Assembly (NCBI GenBank): GCA_947167635.1 | Contig: CAMVIT010000008.1 | Coordinates: 6,098 to 70,097 of the forward strand | Direction: 5' to 3' | Origin: F23-D06 sp947167635 | Lineage (GTDB): Bacteria; Bacteroidota; Bacteroidia; Bacteroidales; WCHB1-69 | DNA length: 64,000 bases | Part shown: positions 25,429-35,110 of the stretch, piece after piece | Position numbering within the stretch: position 1 is the first letter of the stretch | Layout: the number at the start of each line of letters is the position of its first letter | Notes under the pieces: model-generated | The model's input: only the letters and a program-made list of their open reading frames with translations | What the model was told of the DNA's origin: nothing | The model's database searches: none | Program-made: the position numbers and the translations under genes

Positions 25429-26499
25429 ATGTATAATTATAATATTGTAGGAATACAACAGGTGGGTGTGGGTACTGAGAATATGGTGGAATCTTGGAAA
25501 TGGTATGCCGAGATGTTCCAGATGAACGTCCGCATCCTGGAGGATGATACCATCGCGGAGTTGATGCTTCCCTACACGGGAAACCAGCCGCAACGTCGCC
25601 ATGCCTGCATTGCCGCCAATCTGCAAGGCGGCGGCGGTTTTGAAATCTGGCAATACTCGGAGCGCAAGCCTCAACCTGTCGCTTTCGATATCCAAATCGG
25701 CGATCTCGGCATTTTCATCGCGAAAATCAAGAGCCATAACATCGCGGCTTATCACGAGGAACTGACGGCAAAATATCGGGACATCACTCCGATTTTCACC
25801 GATCCGAGAGGCTTGCCGACCTTTTATGTCCGTGACCCGGCGGGCAATTGCTTCCAGGTGGTGGAGGACAACTATATCTTCATCGACGAGAATCGTCTTT
25901 CGGGCGGCGTAGTGGGTGCCATGATCGGTGTCACAGACATCGACCGTTCGTTGGCCGTCTATCAGGATATCCTGGGCTACGATACGGTGCTGTATGACAA
26001 AAATGGTGTTTTCAGTGACTGGCGTACTCTCAGGGGCGGTGAGAGCCGTTACCGTCGTGTGCTCCTTGGCCGCTCCACACCCCATACGGGACCGTTTTCA
26101 GGGTTGTATGGTAATGGCACCATCGAGCTGGTGCAAGCTTTGGACCGTGTTCCTCGTAGAATCTACGAGGGCCGCTATTGGGGCGACCCGGGCTTTATCC
26201 AAATTTGTTTCGATGTGGTCAACATGCGCGAATTGGAGAAACATTGTGTCGAGAAGGGATTCCCCTTCACAGTGGACAGTTGCGCCAACCAGTCGAAATT
26301 TGACATGGGCAAGGCCGCCGGCCATTTCACCTATATCGAAGACCCGGACGGGACGCTGATTGAGCTGGTGGAGTCGCACAAGATCCCCATCATCGATTCT
26401 CTCAACATCGGCATCGACATGATGAAGCGCGACCGTACCAAGCAGTTGCCTAAGATGCTTTTCCGGATGATGAAATTCAACAAGGTCAAATTCAAATAG
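25429..26499 (+). CDS. VOC-fold (4-HPPD/glyoxalase-like) protein
   Basis: 356 residues from the ATG at 25429; the upstream in-frame extension would start inside the divergent gene. Two vicinal-oxygen-chelate modules are visible: about 5-145 ('VGVGTENMVESWKWYAEMF' to 'FYVRDPAGNCFQVVE') and about 160-320 ('GAMIGVTDIDRSLAVYQDILGYD' to 'YIEDPDGTLIELVESH'). The usual N-terminal metal His of each module is Gln or Met/Gly here, while a C-terminal Glu survives in the second, so the metal site is incomplete or altered. It starts an operon with three iron-sulfur proteins (2-base gap to the next gene), suggesting its substrate feeds or accepts electrons from the Hdr-like complex. Confidence 0.85.
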   Translation: MYNYNIVGIQQVGVGTENMVESWKWYAEMFQMNVRILEDDTIAELMLPYTGNQPQRRHACIAANLQGGGGFEIWQYSERKPQPVAFDIQIGDLGIFIAKIKSHNIAAYHEELTAKYRDITPIFTDPRGLPTFYVRDPAGNCFQVVEDNYIFIDENRLSGGVVGAMIGVTDIDRSLAVYQDILGYDTVLYDKNGVFSDWRTLRGGESRYRRVLLGRSTPHTGPFSGLYGNGTIELVQALDRVPRRIYEGRYWGDPGFIQICFDVVNMRELEKHCVEKGFPFTVDSCANQSKFDMGKAAGHFTYIEDPDGTLIELVESHKIPIIDSLNIGIDMMKRDRTKQLPKMLFRMMKFNKVKFK

Positions 26500-26501
26500 C
26501 C

Positions 26502-27110
26502 ATGGGTAATCTTGTAAATCTGATTAAACAGGATGTCCGCTATCAGGAGGCTTTGAAGGCCTGCATGAATTGCGGCATGTGTACGGCGGTTTGTCCGGCG
26601 GCGGAGTTCTATGACTATGATCCGCGCCGCATTTGCGACACCGTGCAGCGCGGCGATGAAGCCGCAGTCGAGAAATTGCTCCGTACCGACACCATTTGGT
26701 ATTGCGGCCAATGTATGTCGTGCAAGCCTCGTTGCCCGCGAGGCAACGCCCCCGGCGAAATCATTAACGTGCTGCGCAAACTTTCCCAACAGTTTGGCTA
26801 TTTCAAAGACAGCGAAATGGGACGCCAGCAAATCCAGCTGATGCGCGAGATTGAGGGCAATATCCTTGAAATAGGTTATTGTGTCCACCCCGACAAGGTC
26901 ATACCCTCCAAGCATGTGGAGCAAGGGCCCGTTTGGGAGTGGTATATCAAGAACATCAAGGAGGTAGCCCCCAAGTTCGGTGCCAATTACCACGGCAAGG
27001 GAGCCGGCGCCCTGCGCGACATCCCCCACGAAGACATGGCCGAGGTGCGCAAGATCTTTGAGGTCACCAGCGGTATGGAACTGCGCGAACAAGTACTCGG
27101 CAAAGAGTGA
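26502..27110 (+). CDS. HdrC-like two-[4Fe-4S] protein
   Basis: 202 residues. Two ferredoxin-type clusters: 'CMNCGMCTAVCP' (Cys-x2-Cys-x2-Cys-x3-Cys-Pro) near residue 20 and 'CGQCMSCKPRCP' near residue 68. The arrangement is that of heterodisulfide reductase subunit C, which passes electrons to HdrB/HdrD. The C-terminal ~100 residues ('GYCVHPDKVIPSKHVEQGPV') are not standard for HdrC and may contact partners. It lies between the VOC gene and a second HdrC-like gene. Confidence 0.88.
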   Translation: MGNLVNLIKQDVRYQEALKACMNCGMCTAVCPAAEFYDYDPRRICDTVQRGDEAAVEKLLRTDTIWYCGQCMSCKPRCPRGNAPGEIINVLRKLSQQFGYFKDSEMGRQQIQLMREIEGNILEIGYCVHPDKVIPSKHVEQGPVWEWYIKNIKEVAPKFGANYHGKGAGALRDIPHEDMAEVRKIFEVTSGMELREQVLGKE

Positions 27111-27181
27111 TATTTTCATAGTACCATTTTAAAACAAAAATATTCGGAGCCATTAGCCTCCAACGTTCAAGAACTATTCAA

Positions 27182-27526
27182 ATGGCAGATTTTGGATTTT
27201 TCCTCAAAAAAGCACGAACCATAAACCTTTCGCAGGCGGATATGCGGAAGGCGGAACAGCTTCTCGAAGCCGTGCCGTCCTACAAGCACTGCATAAGCTG
27301 CGGCGGCTGCACGGCCTCCTGCTCGGCTCGTCAGTTCACCGATTTCAATATCCGCAAAACGCATCTGTATTTCAAACGCGGCCAGTATGACCGTTTGGAA
27401 GAAGAACTTCAGAAATGCATGCTTTGCGGCAAGTGTACGCTCGTCTGTCCCCGGGGTGTCAATCTCCGATCCTTGATTATCAACATGCGCCAGATTTTGT
27501 CAAACACCACTGAAATCTTAGCATAA
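27182..27526 (+). CDS. small HdrC-like 4Fe-4S protein
   Basis: 114 residues carrying two clusters: 'CISCGGCTASCSA' (the Pro after the last Cys is replaced by Ser) and 'CMLCGKCTLVCPRG'. Its TAA stop shares one base with the ATG of the following membrane protein (TAATG), so translation is coupled. Probably the electron-transfer subunit of the complex formed with the HdrDE-like protein. Confidence 0.88.
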   Translation: MADFGFFLKKARTINLSQADMRKAEQLLEAVPSYKHCISCGGCTASCSARQFTDFNIRKTHLYFKRGQYDRLEEELQKCMLCGKCTLVCPRGVNLRSLIINMRQILSNTTEILA

Positions 27527-29313
27527 TGGAGAACTTTCATCCTTTCGTGTTGCCGTTTGTGCTGGGTGCCTACGTCCTTTTTGCGGTATGTATTTATAAA
27601 TTCGTGCGCTGGATACGCCAATTTGACCGATTCCAACGTGCCGTCATCCGGAAAAATATCTTTACCAGGAAGTTTCTGCCCGCTGTTTGGGAGATGTTCA
27701 AGGAGTGCCTGCTCCATCTGCGCATCACCAAAAAGAACTGGCGTTTGGGCTATATGCACCGCAGCATCGCTTTCGGATGGTTTCTGCTCATTGTGGTCGG
27801 TGCCATCGAGAGCCGCATAGGCACCCCCAAGAACTTCCATTTCTGGGTCGCCATCTTCTATCGCTATTTCCATCAAACACCTCCGGAGACGCAGACAGCC
27901 CTGATTTTCACCCACATCATGGACGCACTGCTGCTGTATGTGCTCTCTGGCGTTACCTTGGCGTGGGTCAAGAAAATCCATTCCCGTTTCCTCGGCATGC
28001 ACCGCGCCACCAAACATACGCTTATGGACAACACCATCAGGATCTCCCTGTGGTGCATTTTCCCCTTGCGTCTGCTGAGCGAGTCGGTGTCGGCCTGCCT
28101 TTACCACAACGGAGGCTTCCTTACGCAAACCATTGGCGACCTCTTCAGCCCGTCTGTGGCACAAGTCTTGGAACTTCCCTTCTGGACGCTCTATTCCATT
28201 GCCTTGTGCCTCTTCTTCCTGCTGATGCCGTTCTCCCGCTATATGCACATCTTCACGGAGATATTCCTTATCTATTTCCGCAAGCTTGGGGTCAAGGATC
28301 GCGTCAAGATGACGGGCTATACCAAGATTGAACTCAGCGCCTGCTCGCGTTGTGGCATGTGTATCGACAGATGCCCCCTGTACAAGGATCTCGGCATCAT
28401 GGAGGTGCAGTCTGTCTATCTGTTGCGCAACTTGCGGAACCTGGAGCACCACAAGGACATTGTGGAAGCAGGCAAGAACTGCCTGATGTGCAACCAATGT
28501 GCAGAGGATTGTCCTGTGGATATCGACCTGATGTCCATCCGTCGTATTTCGCGTGACAAAGGCGAGCTCGACACCGATGGGAACTACCAATATCTACACA
28601 AAGTGAAGGCCTTCAACGCCATCGGGCGCGTGGCCTACTTCGGCGGTTGCATGTCGCAGCTTACGCCTGCCATCGGCAGTTCCATGGAACGTATTTTCCA
28701 AGCCGTGGGGCAGAAGTATTGGTACATGGATCGGGATAGAAGTATCTGTTGCGGTCGTCCGTTAGCGCAACAAGGCTTCAACAAGCAGGCTGCGGAACTT
28801 CGTCGCAAGAACACGGAACTCATCCACAGTTCCGGTGCCACCGCACTCATCACCTCATGCCCGATCTGTTACAATGCCTTTAAAAACGAGTACCAGCTCT
28901 CCATACCCGTCTATCACCATACGGAATACCTCAACCACCTCCTTCAGACGGGCAAGTTGAAGGTCAACAAGAGCGACCTCAAGGTTACCTACCATGACCC
29001 TTGTGAGTTGGGACGCGGATGCGGCATCTACGACGAGCCTCGTAATGTGCTCCAAGCTGTGGCTGTCCTGATGGGGACGGAAAACGACCGGGAGAACAGC
29101 CTCTGTTGCGGCATGAATCTCGGCAATACGGTCATTACGCTGGAGCAGCAGACAATCATTCGCGACAAGGCCCTTGACAACCTCATGGCGCCGGATCCCG
29201 ATGTTGTGGTGACGGCCTGCCCCATGTGCAAACGAGCCTTCCAGCACGGCGGCACCTCCGTTCAGGTGATGGATATTGCGGAGGTGGTGGCAAACTCCAC
29301 TGCAAAGGGTTGA
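27526..29313 (+). CDS. HdrDE-like membrane iron-sulfur protein (CCG domains)
   Basis: 595 residues. About five membrane helices occupy residues 1-260, similar to the cytochrome-b-like part of HdrE/NarI. They are followed by two [4Fe-4S] motifs ('CSRCGMCIDRCP', 'CLMCNQCAEDCP', about 275-340) and two CCG domains ('GGCMSQ...CCGRPL...CPIC' and 'HDPCELGRGCG...CCGMNL...CPMC'), which in HdrB/HdrD hold the noncubane clusters that reduce disulfides or other two-electron substrates. The protein is effectively an HdrE-HdrD fusion and should work at the inner membrane, linking the quinone pool to the cytosolic partners encoded upstream. The physiological substrate is not known. Confidence 0.9.
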   Translation: MENFHPFVLPFVLGAYVLFAVCIYKFVRWIRQFDRFQRAVIRKNIFTRKFLPAVWEMFKECLLHLRITKKNWRLGYMHRSIAFGWFLLIVVGAIESRIGTPKNFHFWVAIFYRYFHQTPPETQTALIFTHIMDALLLYVLSGVTLAWVKKIHSRFLGMHRATKHTLMDNTIRISLWCIFPLRLLSESVSACLYHNGGFLTQTIGDLFSPSVAQVLELPFWTLYSIALCLFFLLMPFSRYMHIFTEIFLIYFRKLGVKDRVKMTGYTKIELSACSRCGMCIDRCPLYKDLGIMEVQSVYLLRNLRNLEHHKDIVEAGKNCLMCNQCAEDCPVDIDLMSIRRISRDKGELDTDGNYQYLHKVKAFNAIGRVAYFGGCMSQLTPAIGSSMERIFQAVGQKYWYMDRDRSICCGRPLAQQGFNKQAAELRRKNTELIHSSGATALITSCPICYNAFKNEYQLSIPVYHHTEYLNHLLQTGKLKVNKSDLKVTYHDPCELGRGCGIYDEPRNVLQAVAVLMGTENDRENSLCCGMNLGNTVITLEQQTIIRDKALDNLMAPDPDVVVTACPMCKRAFQHGGTSVQVMDIAEVVANSTAKG

Positions 29314-29369
29314 TTCCCTCCAGACCGCTGACAAAAATTGAATAAGTAAAAGCATCAAACCAGGATTTT

Positions 29370-31136
29370 ATGAAACGCAGGATTATTTCTCTTCTTCTGA
29401 TGCTTCTGCTTGCGGGGGGCACCATGGCCCAGCACCCCGCCAAGTATTGGGTGCAGTTCAAAGACAAGGCCGGCTCGCCCTATTCCGTGACCCGCCCGGC
29501 GGAACTGCTCTCCCCGAGGGCTCTGGAGCTGCGGCAACGCTATCAAATCCCCGTTGATGAACTCGACATCCCCGTCAATGAATCCTATATCCATCAGGTG
29601 CTGGCCCTCGACGACAGTATGCGCCTGCTCACCCGCTCGAAGTGGCTGAACGGCATCACCGTCTATTCAGAACGTGAGGACATTCTGCCTCGAATATCGG
29701 CACTTCCTTTCGTGGCATTCGCCGAGCGCACCATTGCCATGCAGTCGGCCGAGACATGTCTTGATACTGTTTTTTTGTTCATGGATGCCGCCAGGCCGTC
29801 TGCGGTGTCCAACCCTCCGCTTCGGGTGCAGAGAGATGACTACGACTATGGGAAGGGCGATTTGCAAGTCCGCATGAACAATATCCATTGGCTACACCGT
29901 CTCGGCCTTCGGGGTGAGGGTGTACAGATGATGGTGATGGATGCCGGGTTCCTGCATGCAGACACCTTGCATTTTTTTTCTGCCTTGCGCAACGACCATC
30001 GTCTGCTGGGCGCGCGTAATTTCGTGCAGCCGGGCAAGTCGCCGTTCACGACTGGCTCTCATGGCACCAATGTGCTGTCTTGCATCGCCGCCTGGTCGGA
30101 GGGCGAGTTAGTGGGCACCGCTCCCATGGCGATGTTCTACCTCTGCCAGACAGAGGACGGGCGTACGGAGCATAAGGTTGAGGAGGATAACTGGGTGGCG
30201 GGTCTTGAGTGGGCCGACAGCTTGGGCTGCCAGGTGCTGAACTCGTCGTTGGGATACACCAAGTTTGACGATACGACACAAGTGCGCACGCGCGATTCGC
30301 TCACCGGCCAGGTGAGCCGCGCCTCCCGCGCCGCCACCATCGCCGCCTCCAAAGGGATGCTCGTCTGCAACAGCGCCGGCAATGAGGGCGGAGGGAAGTG
30401 GAATTACATCGGCTGTCCCGCCGATGCCGAGGGTATCCTCTCTGTCGGAGCTGTGAACACGCGAGGCCAAAAAGCCATGTTCAGCTCAGTTGGCCCCACC
30501 GCCGACGGACGTATCAAGCCCGATGTGGCAGCCATGGGACTGGGTTGCTATGTGGGCGGTATCAACGGTACTGTGAATCCCTCCGCAGGCACTTCATTCT
30601 CGTCCCCCCTGATGGCCGGAATGGTCGCCTGTCTTTGGCAAGCATTCCCCAGTAAGTCCAACTACGAAATTATGGAGGCCGTGCGTATCAGTGGCTCCCA
30701 AGCGTTGCATCCCGACACGGCACTCGGCTACGGCATTCCCGACTTCCTGAAGGCATACAACTACCTTCTCCAGCCCCAGCCGAGATCGTACAGCATAGAG
30801 TTCGATGCCTTTGACACGCAAAACGACACTCTCTTCTTCCATGTGGAAACAAAAGACGGAAAACCTTTTGATTTCAATCGTCTCTCCGTACAGGGCGTCA
30901 CCCTTGGCCCTCCATCTTTTTCCAAAATCATTGTCATTGAAAAACAAACCATAAAAAGAACCATTGACTTGGCTGAGATGGAGATTTTGCAAGACACAAC
31001 GACTTCGTACAAACTGGTATTGCCACGCTTGAAAAATAAAACTCCCTATTTGCTCACCAAACTGGAAATTGAATACAATGGCGAAAAACTGCACTATATT
31101 GTCGGACAGGAAAAACTCCCCAAGAAAAAGAAATAA
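29370..31136 (+). CDS. secreted subtilase (S8 family serine protease)
   Basis: 588 residues with signal peptide (MKRRIISLLLMLLLAGGTMA). After a ~150-residue propeptide-like region the S8 domain shows the catalytic triad Asp191 ('VMDAGF'), His231 ('GSHGTNV') and Ser409 ('GTSFSSPLMAG') plus the oxyanion Asn338 in 'NSAGNEGG'. A C-terminal ~110-residue beta-rich domain follows; it lacks an obvious por sorting signal, so whether the enzyme is periplasmic or exported is unclear. A small lipoprotein frame overlaps its 3' end. Confidence 0.92.
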   Translation: MKRRIISLLLMLLLAGGTMAQHPAKYWVQFKDKAGSPYSVTRPAELLSPRALELRQRYQIPVDELDIPVNESYIHQVLALDDSMRLLTRSKWLNGITVYSEREDILPRISALPFVAFAERTIAMQSAETCLDTVFLFMDAARPSAVSNPPLRVQRDDYDYGKGDLQVRMNNIHWLHRLGLRGEGVQMMVMDAGFLHADTLHFFSALRNDHRLLGARNFVQPGKSPFTTGSHGTNVLSCIAAWSEGELVGTAPMAMFYLCQTEDGRTEHKVEEDNWVAGLEWADSLGCQVLNSSLGYTKFDDTTQVRTRDSLTGQVSRASRAATIAASKGMLVCNSAGNEGGGKWNYIGCPADAEGILSVGAVNTRGQKAMFSSVGPTADGRIKPDVAAMGLGCYVGGINGTVNPSAGTSFSSPLMAGMVACLWQAFPSKSNYEIMEAVRISGSQALHPDTALGYGIPDFLKAYNYLLQPQPRSYSIEFDAFDTQNDTLFFHVETKDGKPFDFNRLSVQGVTLGPPSFSKIIVIEKQTIKRTIDLAEMEILQDTTTSYKLVLPRLKNKTPYLLTKLEIEYNGEKLHYIVGQEKLPKKKK

Positions 31137-31344
31137 TTCGAGATTTGTGTTTTTCGTTGTCTTGCTGACGGGAGGCGGTTTGTCGTTCTCCTCTTGCGAG
31201 GCGATGGAACATTGGCTCTACAATGCCTCCGACTATTCCATAATCACTTCCAAAAACGACCCGGAAACCGATATGAACCGTATGGATCAATACTGGGACG
31301 ACCTGGATTATGACATTTGGTATGAGGAGAACGAATACGATTGA
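31078..31344 (+). CDS. putative small lipoprotein overlapping the subtilase 3' end
   Basis: 88 residues from the ATG at 31078, which lies inside the subtilase gene in another frame; a GTG at 31147 would give 65 residues. A basic segment ('RKRNNSRF') precedes a hydrophobic stretch ending in a lipobox 'LSFSSC', followed by a very acidic tail with many Asp, Glu and Tyr. Downstream position and lipobox argue for a real gene, but overlap and short length keep this tentative. Function unknown. Confidence 0.5.
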   Translation: MAKNCTILSDRKNSPRKRNNSRFVFFVVLLTGGGLSFSSCEAMEHWLYNASDYSIITSKNDPETDMNRMDQYWDDLDYDIWYEENEYD

Positions 31345-31348
31345 TTCT

Positions 31349-31395
31349 ACCGAGCTTTCGCCCCTGCCGGGGCGCTCAAGGAAAACTATTAACTA
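31349..31395 (+). repeat. dispersed hairpin repeat, copy C
   Basis: ACCGAGCTTTCGCCCC-TGCC-GGGGC then GCTCAAGGAAAACTATTAACT. It fills the 51-base gap between the small lipoprotein and the converging DUF4249 gene and could act as a bidirectional terminator. Confidence 0.65.
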
Positions 31396-32373
31396 TCAAT
31401 AGAATCCCACCGTGTCCTCCCAGAATATCTTGTCGATTTTGGAGGCGAAGCCGCACCAGGCGCCCAGGACGTTTTCACCCTCAATGTTGGAAATCACGGG
31501 CGCGGGGTTGGTGAAGGGGTTCGAGCCAAGAATGGCCTCTGTGCCGCCTGTCACCATGAAGCGGTAGGTGTTGTAGTCCATCAGACTGTGTTTTACATAT
31601 ACGGTGTCGCCGGGCCGGAAGGTGAGGCGCCTGCAAGCTTGGCTCTGCGCTTCGCTCATCCCGAAGGTGTGCAGCATCGTGATGCCATAGCGCTCCAGCT
31701 CGTAGTTGAACGTGATCCCGTTGAAGGTCTTGTCGTCGAAGGCCACCGGCACGGTGCTGACCCATAGCCGGTCGGTGAACTTAGGACAGCTGACTTTGAT
31801 CTGGAAGCGGTAGTAGTTGGCCTCAGCGCCGTTGTCGCTCATCAGCACACGCACGGTGCGCATGGTGTCCTTGTTGAGAATTTCAGTAAGATAGCTGAAC
31901 CAGACAGAGTCAAGGTCGAAGGTATGGGGGATGGTTGTCACGGCATTGTACTCTTGGCCGTCATAGTTGACCGTGAGCGTGTAGGAGGTGTTCTCGCGCC
32001 CCCGCAAGGTCGGACTGACGTAGGCAATCATCAGGGGCGAGTCGGGGCAGAACTGCAAGGTTAGCGAGTCGCGCTCTCCGTCGGAGGAGGTGACAATCAC
32101 CGATGCATTGCCGATGAACAGGTTGTTCATGATGTACTGCATATCCATATCGGCGAAGTAGGGGATGCTGCGTGTCAACGTCACGATGGCGGGCTGTCCG
32201 TTCTCGATGGTGCCCTCGATGACCAGCTTCGGCTCGTAATCCGGCAAATCCACCTCAATCTCGGTCTCGCACGCCCCGAAAAACAGCGCCGTGACAAACA
32301 CCGTAACCAACACCGGCAACCCCACCCGGATTCGCCTCCACCAAACCTCAAACAAAACCCCAATATCAATCAT
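31396..32373 (-). CDS. DUF4249 outer-membrane lipoprotein partner of a TonB receptor
   Basis: 325 residues with an N-terminal hydrophobic segment ending in 'LFFGAC' (lipobox), then 'ETEIEVDLPDYEPKLVIEG', the recognisable start of DUF4249. Members of this family are encoded directly after a TonB-dependent receptor of the kind found upstream here and are thought to form a surface lid or accessory for it; the cargo is unknown. 77 AT-rich bases separate the two genes. The annotated start adds a basic leader of 20 residues; a GTG at the 'VGLPVL' codon is a possible alternative. Confidence 0.88.
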   Translation of the reverse strand: MIDIGVLFEVWWRRIRVGLPVLVTVFVTALFFGACETEIEVDLPDYEPKLVIEGTIENGQPAIVTLTRSIPYFADMDMQYIMNNLFIGNASVIVTSSDGERDSLTLQFCPDSPLMIAYVSPTLRGRENTSYTLTVNYDGQEYNAVTTIPHTFDLDSVWFSYLTEILNKDTMRTVRVLMSDNGAEANYYRFQIKVSCPKFTDRLWVSTVPVAFDDKTFNGITFNYELERYGITMLHTFGMSEAQSQACRRLTFRPGDTVYVKHSLMDYNTYRFMVTGGTEAILGSNPFTNPAPVISNIEGENVLGAWCGFASKIDKIFWEDTVGFY

Positions 32374-32450
32374 AATATCAATTTCTTAGTTTCTTAATTT
32401 CTTAACCTCTTAAATAATTTAATATTTTAATGATTTAATAATTTAATATG

Positions 32451-34859
32451 TTAAAACTTGAAGTTCCACGTCACCGACGGAATAATCGGGAACAGGCTCA
32501 TCTGGTAAGCCTTGTTGTCTATGGTGAAATTGGTCTCTCCCGGCTCTATGTCGGCGTGGGTTTCCAGATAGATGAAGAAGGGGTTCTTGCGGTTATAGAC
32601 GTTATAGACGGAGAAGTTGAGCCCCGTCTCGAACTTGCTGGTCTTCTTGATGGTCCAGTTCACGGCGAGGTCGAGGCGGTGGTAGGGCGGCATCCGGTAG
32701 CCGTTGCGCTCGCTGAACTCGGTGATGTAGGAGCCCATATAGAAGTAGTACCCCACAGGGATGGTCATCGTGTTGCCCGTTTGATAGACCCACAGGGCGG
32801 AGACACTCAGCTTGTTGCGCAGAATCTCGTAGCTGAGGCTGATGGAGACGTCGTGACGGCGGTCGTACTTGGCCCAGTAAGGATTGCCGTTGTTGAGTTC
32901 GTCAAACTGCCTGCGGGTGTAACCCAATGTGTAGCCGATGAAGCCGGTGATCTTGCCCCGCGTCTTCTTGAAGAAGAACTCCGCACCGGCCGACCAGCCT
33001 TGGCCGTACACGTACAGTTGGTCGGGATTGAGCACGAAGGCGCCGAAATCCAGCCCGTCGCGGTACTCGGCCAGATTGTACATCTTTTTATAATACAAGT
33101 CCACATAGCTCTCGAACATGTGGTGGTAGAAGTTGCGGAACACCCCTAATGAGACCTGCATCACCGTCTGCGGCTTCATCAGGTCGGTGCAGGGCATCCA
33201 CACGTCGGTGGGCAGCGATATGGAGGCGATGGAGATCTGGTGCAGGAACTGGTAGTTCAGGGTGGCAGAGGCCTTCAGGGAGGTCATCGAGTCGATGAGG
33301 AAACGCACCGAGAGCCGAGGCTCCACCTTGTTGTACTGGCTGACGATTTCGCCGGGCTTGTACAGGATGGAATCGACGACGTTGCCGAAATCGTCCGTCA
33401 CATAGCGGGTGAAAGCGCCGATATGGCAGAAGTTGGTGTACCGCAGGCCCATATTGAGTTTCCAGCGCCGCGAGATGTCGTACTCGTCGTTGGCGTAGAT
33501 GCTCAACTCGTTGGCAAAATAGGGCTGCACCTTGGGCAGGGCGAAATCCATCCCTTCACCAGCTTGCACCGCATATTGTCCGGGGATGCACTGGTGCAGC
33601 AACTCGTGCACGCCGAAACGCAGGTTGTGCTTCGGCGTCGGCATCCACGTCAGCTCGCTCTTCAGCCCGTAGTCGCGAATGCCCGACCCGAGCTTGAATT
33701 GGAAGACGTCCATTCCCATCTCCGTGTTGAAATCATAATAGCTGAAGGTGGCGGACGTGTTGAGGAAGAGCTTCGGACTGATGATGTAGTTCCAGCGGGC
33801 CGAGGCCGTCGCGTTGTACCACTTGAAGGTGGCATGCGTCATCCCCGACGACGACTTGAACCCATACACATCGCCGCCGTAATAGGCACCGAAATAGAGC
33901 CTGTGCTTGTCGTTGACGATGACATTGAACTTTGCGTTGAGATCGTAAAAGTAGAAATCCATACCCTTGAGGGGCGATTTGGGCTTGAGGAAGGGCTGGA
34001 TGAGCGCGTCGGCGTAGGTGCGCCGCCCCGAGATGATGAAGGAGGCCTTGTTCTTCTTTAAAGGTCCCTGCACGGTGAGGTGCGAGAAGATGAGCCCGAT
34101 ACCTCCGTCCACCCCGAATCGCTTCAGGTTGCCCTCTTTTTGGTAAACATTCAATATGGAGGCGGCGCGCCCTCCGTAGTAGGCGGGCATTCCCGACTTG
34201 ACCATATCGATGTCCTTCACGGCATCGGCGTTGAAGATGGAGAAGAATCCGAAGAGGTGGCTGGTGTTATAGACGGTGGCCTCGTCAAGCAGCACTAAGT
34301 TCTGGTCGGTGCCGCCGCCGCGCACGTAGTAGCCGCTGTTGCCCTCGCCCCCCGACATCACGCCCGGCAGCAGCTGTATCGACTTGATGATGTCGGCCTC
34401 GCCCATCAGCGCGGGCATCGCCTTGATGGCCTCGATCTTCATCTCCATACGGCCCACATCCGCTGAGGCGATGTTGCGGTCGGTACGCTCGCCCTGAATC
34501 ACCACCTCATCGCCCGCAATGGCCGTGGGCTCCAGGTCGAACGCCCGGCTGACTGTCTTGTCCAACACCAAGGTCTCTTCGATGGTTTTGTACGACAAGT
34601 AGCTGACAGACAGCTTGTAAGTGCCTCTCGGCACGGAGATGGAGTAGAATCCCGCCTGGTTGCTGACACACCCCTGCGTCGCGTTGGGGTTGGCGGTGTC
34701 GGTGAGTATGACATACGCCCCCATCAAGGATTCGCCGTCAGACGCATCGCGTATGGTGCCCGACAGGGTTACACGCTGCCCCTGCGCCCATATTGCTTGG
34801 ACGTTGCAAAGAAGGGGCACGATGATCAACAGCAAGAGTAGAGTTTTTCTTCTCATCAA
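32451..34859 (-). CDS. TonB-dependent outer-membrane receptor
   Basis: 802 residues with signal peptide. A carboxypeptidase-regulatory-like beta-sandwich (about 28-105, 'GTIRDASDGESLMGAYV') precedes a plug domain (about 120-235, 'LLPGVMSGGEGNSGYYVRGG' and 'GMPAYYGGRAASILNVY') and a beta-barrel to the C-terminus, which ends in an aromatic residue as required for barrel insertion ('PSVTWNFKF'). It imports an unknown substrate with energy from TonB-ExbBD. Paired with the DUF4249 lipoprotein downstream. Start could be either of two adjacent ATG codons (34859 or 34856). Confidence 0.93.
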   Translation of the reverse strand: MMRRKTLLLLLIIVPLLCNVQAIWAQGQRVTLSGTIRDASDGESLMGAYVILTDTANPNATQGCVSNQAGFYSISVPRGTYKLSVSYLSYKTIEETLVLDKTVSRAFDLEPTAIAGDEVVIQGERTDRNIASADVGRMEMKIEAIKAMPALMGEADIIKSIQLLPGVMSGGEGNSGYYVRGGGTDQNLVLLDEATVYNTSHLFGFFSIFNADAVKDIDMVKSGMPAYYGGRAASILNVYQKEGNLKRFGVDGGIGLIFSHLTVQGPLKKNKASFIISGRRTYADALIQPFLKPKSPLKGMDFYFYDLNAKFNVIVNDKHRLYFGAYYGGDVYGFKSSSGMTHATFKWYNATASARWNYIISPKLFLNTSATFSYYDFNTEMGMDVFQFKLGSGIRDYGLKSELTWMPTPKHNLRFGVHELLHQCIPGQYAVQAGEGMDFALPKVQPYFANELSIYANDEYDISRRWKLNMGLRYTNFCHIGAFTRYVTDDFGNVVDSILYKPGEIVSQYNKVEPRLSVRFLIDSMTSLKASATLNYQFLHQISIASISLPTDVWMPCTDLMKPQTVMQVSLGVFRNFYHHMFESYVDLYYKKMYNLAEYRDGLDFGAFVLNPDQLYVYGQGWSAGAEFFFKKTRGKITGFIGYTLGYTRRQFDELNNGNPYWAKYDRRHDVSISLSYEILRNKLSVSALWVYQTGNTMTIPVGYYFYMGSYITEFSERNGYRMPPYHRLDLAVNWTIKKTSKFETGLNFSVYNVYNRKNPFFIYLETHADIEPGETNFTIDNKAYQMSLFPIIPSVTWNFKF

Positions 34860-35016
34860 AAAATCCTTGAAATGCAGGAGTTTTTAACGTCACTTTTCTT
34901 GTTTTATTTTATACAATATTTTGGTGATGATGGTTTTCAAAGATTGAGTGGGGGATCTCGTTGCAATGTCGTTCAAAAAAAGATTGCGAAAAGGGCGTTT
35001 TTATGATCAAAAAAAT

Positions 35017-35047
35017 TTTGATATGTTCCAAGAATTATTTACTTTTG
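35017..35047 (+). promoter_or_regulatory. complete -33/-7 promoter of pgi
   Basis: TTTG at 35017-35020, 19-base spacer, TACTTTTG at 35040-35047: both elements of the Bacteroidota promoter with the expected spacing. 63 bases upstream of the pgi ATG at 35111. Confidence 0.65.
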
Positions 35048-35110
35048 CACCGTTAATTGCGTAAATTTTTGTCGCAATGAAATTGGATTATAAATTAAAA
35101 TATTGATTAT

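Noticed and set aside
27409..28590. 393-codon minus-strand open frame
   Set aside because: Antisense to the HdrDE-like gene, which is supported by Cys motifs on the plus strand.
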